NCBI GenBank assembly: GCA_029844215.1
Contig: CM056736.1
Span: 21,451,501 to 21,515,500, forward strand
Source: Przewalskia tangutica
Lineage: Eukaryota > Streptophyta > Magnoliopsida > Solanales > Solanaceae
Length of the DNA: 64,000 nt
Direction of reading: 5' to 3'
The notes below the pieces were generated by a model. That model was not told the DNA's origin, did not search any database, and saw only the letters and a program-made list of their open reading frames with translations. Below are positions 59,341 through 64,000 of this stretch, piece by piece; the first letter of the stretch is position 1; the number at the start of each line of letters is the position of its first letter. Made by a program: the position numbers and the translations under genes.

Positions 59341-59870
59341 CTTATGTTTCATAAGATACACATGCTCAAACCTTGAGAAATCGTCTGTAAAAGTGATGAA
59401 GTAAAGAAAACATCCCTTAGCTTGAGTTGAAAACGGCTCACATACATCTGTATGGACTAACTCAAACACCTCTTTGGCACGTACCCCTTTCCCAGAAAGT
59501 GATTTAGTTGTCATCTTTTCTCTTAAGCAAGATTCACAATTACCATATGACTCTAAGTCAAATGGTTCTAGGTAGTCTAACTTCTTTAATCTTGTTATCC
59601 TTGATTCGTTGATGTGACCAAGTCTGCAGTGCCATAAGTAGGTGGGATTTCTTGGATTACTTATTTTAGCTCTTTTATTTTGAATATTGAAAATTTCATG
59701 GCTATAGTTTAAAACATACAATCCATCCACAAGCGGTGCATTTCCACAAATAAAACCATTATAAGATAAAATATAACTTCCATTGGTAATAAATGAGGAA
59801 AACCCCTCAATGTCTAACATAGGGACAAAAATAATATTCCTCATTAACGAGGGAACAAAATAACAATTAT
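59341..59870 (-). pseudogene. Copia 2 protease end, pre-integrase and integrase start
   Basis: A 172-codon frame from 59844: LYVLNYSHEIFNI, TYLWHCRLGHINESRITRLK (His motif), GNCESCLREKMTTKSLSGKG (Cys pair), then ELVHTDVCEPFSTQAKGCFL with the first catalytic Asp and HVYLMKHK. The frame ends in solo LTR sequence. Upstream (59870-60100) the protease region is readable only in scraps (DSRWVLDTARGSHIYNNVQG-like, Asp of DTxxxxH present). Confidence 0.85.
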
Positions 59871-60099
59871 TAAGTTCTAAAAAAATCCTGAAGGTAAATC
59901 TAGTCTATAAGTCCCCACGCGTTCAGCATCAACGTTTGCTCAGTTTCTAACGCGTAGATCTATTTCCCAAGGTCCAACCTTTCTACTGTCAGTCAGCCCC
60001 TGCACATTGTTATAAATGTGTGAGCCACGAGCGGTATCTAATACCCAACAGTGAGAATTAGTTATAGACATATTTATTTCAATAACAAACATACCTTGT

Positions 60100-60925
60100 C
60101 CAACAGGGCCTGAAGCACCTTATGCTTTGTCTCCCCCTGGGGTTGTACAATCCTTCTTCCAATGCCCCTTTCTTTTGCAATTGAGGCAAACATCAACAGC
60201 TATCTTGGCTTTTTTTTAACAACTCTTCGAGGTTTCACAGCTGTAGGTGTGGCGGCAAACACTTTACCCTTCTTCTTCTGCACATTTTTACCCTTAGGCT
60301 TGAATTTGCTGGATGAGCCCACCATAAGCACAACTTTACCTTTAGAGGTGGACGATTCGAAGGTCTTTAACATGTTATGAAGCTCTGGAAGATTCGCTTT
60401 GGTTTCATTCATGTTGTAATTCACAATGAAGTTCCCAAATGAAACATGAAGCGAATTCAATATTAGGTTGACAGAAACTGTTACGGGTAGCTTTGTTCCA
60501 ATCGAAGCCAACCTTTCTATTAACCCAATCATCTTCAAAACATGTTGTGACACCTGACCTCATTCGTTCAGCTTACACTTAAAGAGATCTCTCAACAGTT
60601 CTCCATTGTCTGAGACTATGAGTCATAGAGACTCTTCAAGTGTTCTAACATCTCGTTGGGGCTCATATTTTCATGATGTCTCTGTAACTCATGAGTCATA
60701 GAAGATAACATGATACATTGTGCCGCAATAGCATCATCAAGATATTTCTGATAGGCCGCCTTGTCAAACAATGCGTATGCTTCAGAATCTTCAGCAGAGA
60801 CTGTAGGGAGTGTTGTATCCAATACATACTCAATCTTTTCTAATCACAACACCAAACACAAATTTCTTAACCAGACAGAAAAATTGACTTCATTCAGCTT
60901 GTTCATTTCAACCAACATTCGACAT
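60100..60925 (-). pseudogene. Copia 2 gag
   Basis: ATG at about 60932, then a stop after five codons. The reading continues EMNKLNEVNF, then 60822-60616 with AYQKYLDDAIAAQCIMLSSM and ENMSPNEMLEHLKSLYDS. 60553-60200 has MSQHVLKMIGLIERLASIGT, FGNFIVNYNMNETKANLPEL and a Lys-rich tail. The zinc knuckle CLNCKRKGHWKKDC lies at about 60190-60150 in another frame and is intact, unlike in copia 1. This is the UBN2-type copia gag; frameshifts at about 60580 and 60210 break it. Confidence 0.85.
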
Positions 60926-61606
60926 TGTAACTGAAGATAAGATAGACTTGAAATTAACACTCTAATATTATTTCTGTTGAACACATTCGTTAACTAACTA
61001 ACATGGTCTTTTATTTAATTAGCTCCTACTATTTTAACATACTTTTTTACCCCATGAAAGAATATGGACTCATATCAAATACGTTCATAATGGGCCAAGA
61101 TCTAGACTCACGTTGTCTCCGCGTTTGCTGAGGCTGATAACTTCAACAACATGATCTGGTACGTCTCTAAACCAATTACAAACAATTTGTAACTCTTGGT
61201 TGATCGCATGTTCTAAACATTACGATCTGCGTCCCTCGGTTGTCCGACACTGGGGCGCCAAGACAGCCTAGCAAGTCAACCTCGTTACGCGACTGCAATT
61301 ATGTATCTAAGTGGGCTTAGCCTTCATCGAGCAAACACTGGGGTGTAAATACTCACGAAGTATTATCACATACTACAACATTTATATGTATCTATGAAAG
61401 AGTCTGTGTCCTCGTAGACTTAGAGCAAATGCTGGAACATAAATACTCATCTCGCCGAAAAGGATTTTGCACCACAAACAATTATAACGGACGACACGTT
61501 CATTTTAAATGAGACTTGTATTAAATTTGGGGATCATTTTATTCAGGTTATGACCAAGATCAACTATTACATGTTTCAATCATTACTCAAAGCATTTTAA
61601 TACGTA

Positions 61607-61740
61607 TTTGGGCGCCGTCTACCCAAGCATGATTGCAGACTCTAAACTAATTTGGACGCCGCCTATCCAAACATGATTGCGAACTCTAAACTAGATTTTG
61701 GACGCCGCTTATCCAAGCATGATTGCGGACTCTAAGCTTA
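61607..61740. repeat. Tandem repeat, 44-46 bases, three units
   Basis: Units start at 61607, 61651 and 61697 and read TTTGGACGCCGCCTATCCAA then GCATGATTGCGGACTCTAAA. It lies in the copia 2 leader. Confidence 0.9.
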
Positions 61741-61849
61741 GTAATGTAAATGATGATCATTTAGCACGTAAACAGTACACCAACATACTGTATAATAATA
61801 ATCATGGATTAAACTTCAAAAAACTGAGATTTTAGCATTCTAGAATTCT

Positions 61850-62050
61850 GGCGCCTCGGTGCTCCACCATGGAGCCGCGGCGCTGATCAGGTAGAAACTT
61901 TGGTTTCTGTTTCTGTGAATTAGGGCCGCGGCACTCCACTATGGGGCCGCGACGCTTCAGTTCCAGAGAGTTCCGAATTTTAAATGAAGGTTTTTAATCA
62001 CGACCCTGAAATTATCGTGACCGGAGCCGCGCGCTCTGACATGGAGCCGC
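61850..62050. repeat. CpG-rich repeated motif cluster in the copia leader
   Basis: Three units of the type CTCCACCATGGAGCCGCGG followed by CGCT (near 61863, 61922 and 62015 onward), each with an inner CTCCA/TGGAG inverted repeat and a CCGCGG or CGCGCG core. It stands out from AT-rich surroundings. Confidence 0.7.
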
Positions 62051-62468
62051 GCGCCGTCGTGAAACCCTAACAGGCGCCTACGTCCTTTTCAGAGCGATTC
62101 CGTGCTTGATTTTCTAAAAATCGTCAAACCCCTAAATCTAATTTAGGGTTCAGATTACGGGTCCTTTACAACCACCCACCATTATCAATAACGCACATAT
62201 CGACCATCATCCATTCCTATACGTTCTTCATCGTGCACCATGTTCGTAATGAACTAGTTTCTGCACAAGGCTCAGTTCGTGCTAGAATGAAATGACTTCC
62301 TCGATTTAGTGTAGTTGATAATTTAGGGTGATTTCAAAAAGGTTAATCACTCAGTCAAAGTTTGTCAGATTTCAATAGCCTTGTTTTAATTCAGATCAAA
62401 ATTAATTTTACGTTTAAACCTTATTATTATATCTTTCAATCGTTACGTAAACATTAAACCAGCCTGGT

Positions 62469-62479
62469 CTCTGATACCA
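62469..62479 (-). other. Primer-binding site of copia 2, initiator tRNA-Met
   Basis: The minus strand reads TGGTATCAGAG, one base inside the LTR at 62481, the standard plant copia primer site. It defines the inner end of the 5' LTR. Confidence 0.9.
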
Positions 62480-62480
62480 C

Positions 62481-64000
62481 TGTAGAGTTTTGTTGGGTCT
62501 AAAACACACAAGTAAGGCACAACGGAAGTTTACAATTTTATGAACTTACTTGCCCCAACAAAGTAGTCTGGTATGATTATGTTACAATTGAAATATGTAA
62601 GAACAGAAGAAAACTTACAGTTTATGTTATCTTAAGTCTCTACAAAAAGGTGTGCACGCGATTGTCTCCTCGGGTGCAAGTCTTCGCTATGGTATACTCC
62701 TCTATCAGGAAAGCTAGGAAATCTTGGCAGAGGTTTGAGAGGATTTTAATCTCTGAACTCTAAGTTCAGAAAGTAAGAAAGTGTAACTACTCTCCACACA
62801 AATTATGAGGTTAAGTGCTAAATATATAGGGAGAAAACCAAAACCAAATCAGACTTGGATCGGGCTTTAAAACCTATCCAAAGTCCAAAATACAGTGGGC
62901 CAGTCGGACTTGGCCCACTGCCGCATCAGCGTCGCGACTCTGCCTCCTAGGCGCCGCGGTGCTTCCCTGTTTTTTAATATTTCTGCATTTTTTAATTTTA
63001 ATTAAATCCAAAATCCAATTTTGACTTAATTAAATAATTTTCATCAAATAGAAATTATCTCATAATTTATTATTGTTTAAAATATCTCAATTCTAAATTG
63101 AATATGTTATCCTCTCTCAACATACCCTTAGACCGAAAAGACAATCGATTTAGTGTGTCCCTTTAGGCATTCTCACATCGACACTTAATCAATTAAGGTT
63201 CACACGAAATTCCTAGACTGCATCGGTGACGAACTCAATGTGCGAAGTACGTTTACAAGAATCTTAGTAAACACAACCTCTATGTGGGATGATAAATTCT
63301 TTTCATTCTCAACACACTCGATCAAGCTTAGGATTTGTCAAGTGTCTATCCAAATGGTTTGATCACTTTATCTTATCTATATTAGTCGACAACTAGATCA
63401 TATCTTAAATATGTCTCTTGCATTGGCCAAAAGACAATCGATTTAGTGTGACCCTTTAGGCATTCTCACATCGACACTTAATCAATTAAGGTTCACACAA
63501 AATTTCTAGACTGCGTCGGTGACGAACTCAATGTGCGAAGTACGTTTACAAGACTCTTAGTAAACACAACCTCTATGTGGGATGATAAATTCTTTTCATT
63601 CTCAACACACTCGATCAAGCTTAGGATTTGTCGTTGTACATCCAAATGGCTTGATCACTTTATCTCATCTATATTAGTCGACAACTAGATCATATCTTAA
63701 ATATGTCTCTTGCATTGGCCAAAAGACAATCGATTTAGTGTGACCCTTTAGACATTCTCACATCGACACTTAATCAATTAAGGTTCACACGGAATTCCTA
63801 GACTGCGTTGGTGACAAACTCAATGTGCGAAGTACGTTTACAAGACTCTTAGTAAACACAACCTCTATGTGGGATGATAAATTCTTTTCATTCTCAACAC
63901 ACTCGATCAAGCTTAGGATTTGTCAAGTGTCTATCCAAATGACTTGATCACTTTATCTCATCTATATTAGTCGACAACTAGATCATATCTTAAATATGTC
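62481..64000 (-). repeat. 5' LTR of copia 2, with internal tandem amplification
   Basis: Begins on the plus strand TGTAGAGTTTTGTTGGG beside the primer site and continues past the window edge. 63136 onward contains a tandem repeat: AAAAGACAATCGATTTAGTG starts at 63136, 63429 and 63721, giving 293- and 292-base units, the third cut by the window end. The same sequence is single-copy in the 3' LTR (52098-52400). The CpG motif GGCGCCGCGGTGCT lies at about 62951. An LTR more than 300 bases longer than its partner is unusual and shows amplification in or before this copy. Confidence 0.85.

Larger units (their letters stand above)
60933..62468 (-). other. Copia 2 untranslated leader with repeats
   Basis: About 1.5 kb between primer site and gag without any supported ORF. 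It holds a three-unit tandem repeat (61607-61740) and a CpG-rich cluster (61850-62050). Long leaders are unusual for copia elements, and the part near gag is conserved in copia 1 (23370-23600). Confidence 0.7.
51826..64000 (-). mobile_element. Ty1/copia element 2, split by a solo LTR, running off the window
   Basis: Minus orientation: 5' LTR from beyond 64000 to 62481, primer site 62479-62469, 1.5-kb leader, gag 60925-60100, pre-integrase and integrase 59844-59341, a nested solo LTR, then integrase end, RT, RNase H, purine tract and 3' LTR 53039-51826. It is the same family as copia 1 in leader, proteins and LTR ends. All genes contain breaks. Confidence 0.85.

Overview
This window is nuclear DNA from a flowering plant, and almost all of it is nested, decayed retrotransposon. 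I see no intact host gene, tRNA gene, rRNA gene or CRISPR array. The gypsy lineages (Athila-like, Ogre/Tat-like, Tekay/Del-like), the Ty1/copia family, the L1-type LINE, the hAT remnant and the tRNA-derived SINE-like piece point to a repeat-rich eudicot. The long LTRs of the TGTCACGACCC...GGTGTAACA type suggest an asterid such as Solanaceae, but that is a weak inference.

Layout, left to right. 1-3170: the 3' part of an Athila-clade gypsy element (copy A, minus strand), with non-retroviral ORF pieces downstream of pol. 3242-3964: a poly-G tract and a 5' fragment of a hAT (BED-finger) transposase gene. 3968-14698: a second Athila-clade element (copy B, minus), with 3' LTR, a 2.3-kb non-retroviral insert holding a LOG-like (cytokinin-activating enzyme) pseudogene and an unrecognised cysteine-bearing ORF, then integrase, RNase H, RT, protease, gag, a tRNA-Asp primer site and a 5' LTR. 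14699-20437: the 5' end of a giant-LTR Ogre/Tat-type element (minus) with a tRNA-Arg primer site and a 4.4-kb LTR. 20445-23354: a solo LTR (plus) of a Tekay-type family, carrying a SINE-like piece and an Aux/IAA gene fragment.

23355-47609 is one Ty1/copia element (plus; 5' LTR lost) split twice. A 10.4-kb large-LTR non-autonomous element (LARD type, minus, 23990-34426, near-match target duplication cttgg/cttag) sits in its gag and carries a decayed LINE. An 8.3-kb non-autonomous Athila-like element (minus, 35907-44242, target duplication agctt) sits in its pol and itself holds a 2.3-kb solo LTR. 47905-51636 is a second copy of the Ogre-type LTR, lacking its inner end. From about 51826 to the window end lies a second copia element of the same family (minus), split by a 3.7-kb solo LTR with a perfect cttat target duplication. 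Its right-hand LTR carries a 293-bp tandem amplification.

All coding regions are retroelement genes or captured fragments, and nearly all carry stops or frameshifts; both copia RTs have lost the YVDD motif. The most noteworthy points are the Athila-type family that appears to carry captured gene pieces in two copies, the non-autonomous Athila-like element with two ORFs and no pol, and the recurrent CpG-rich palindromes shared by unrelated element families.
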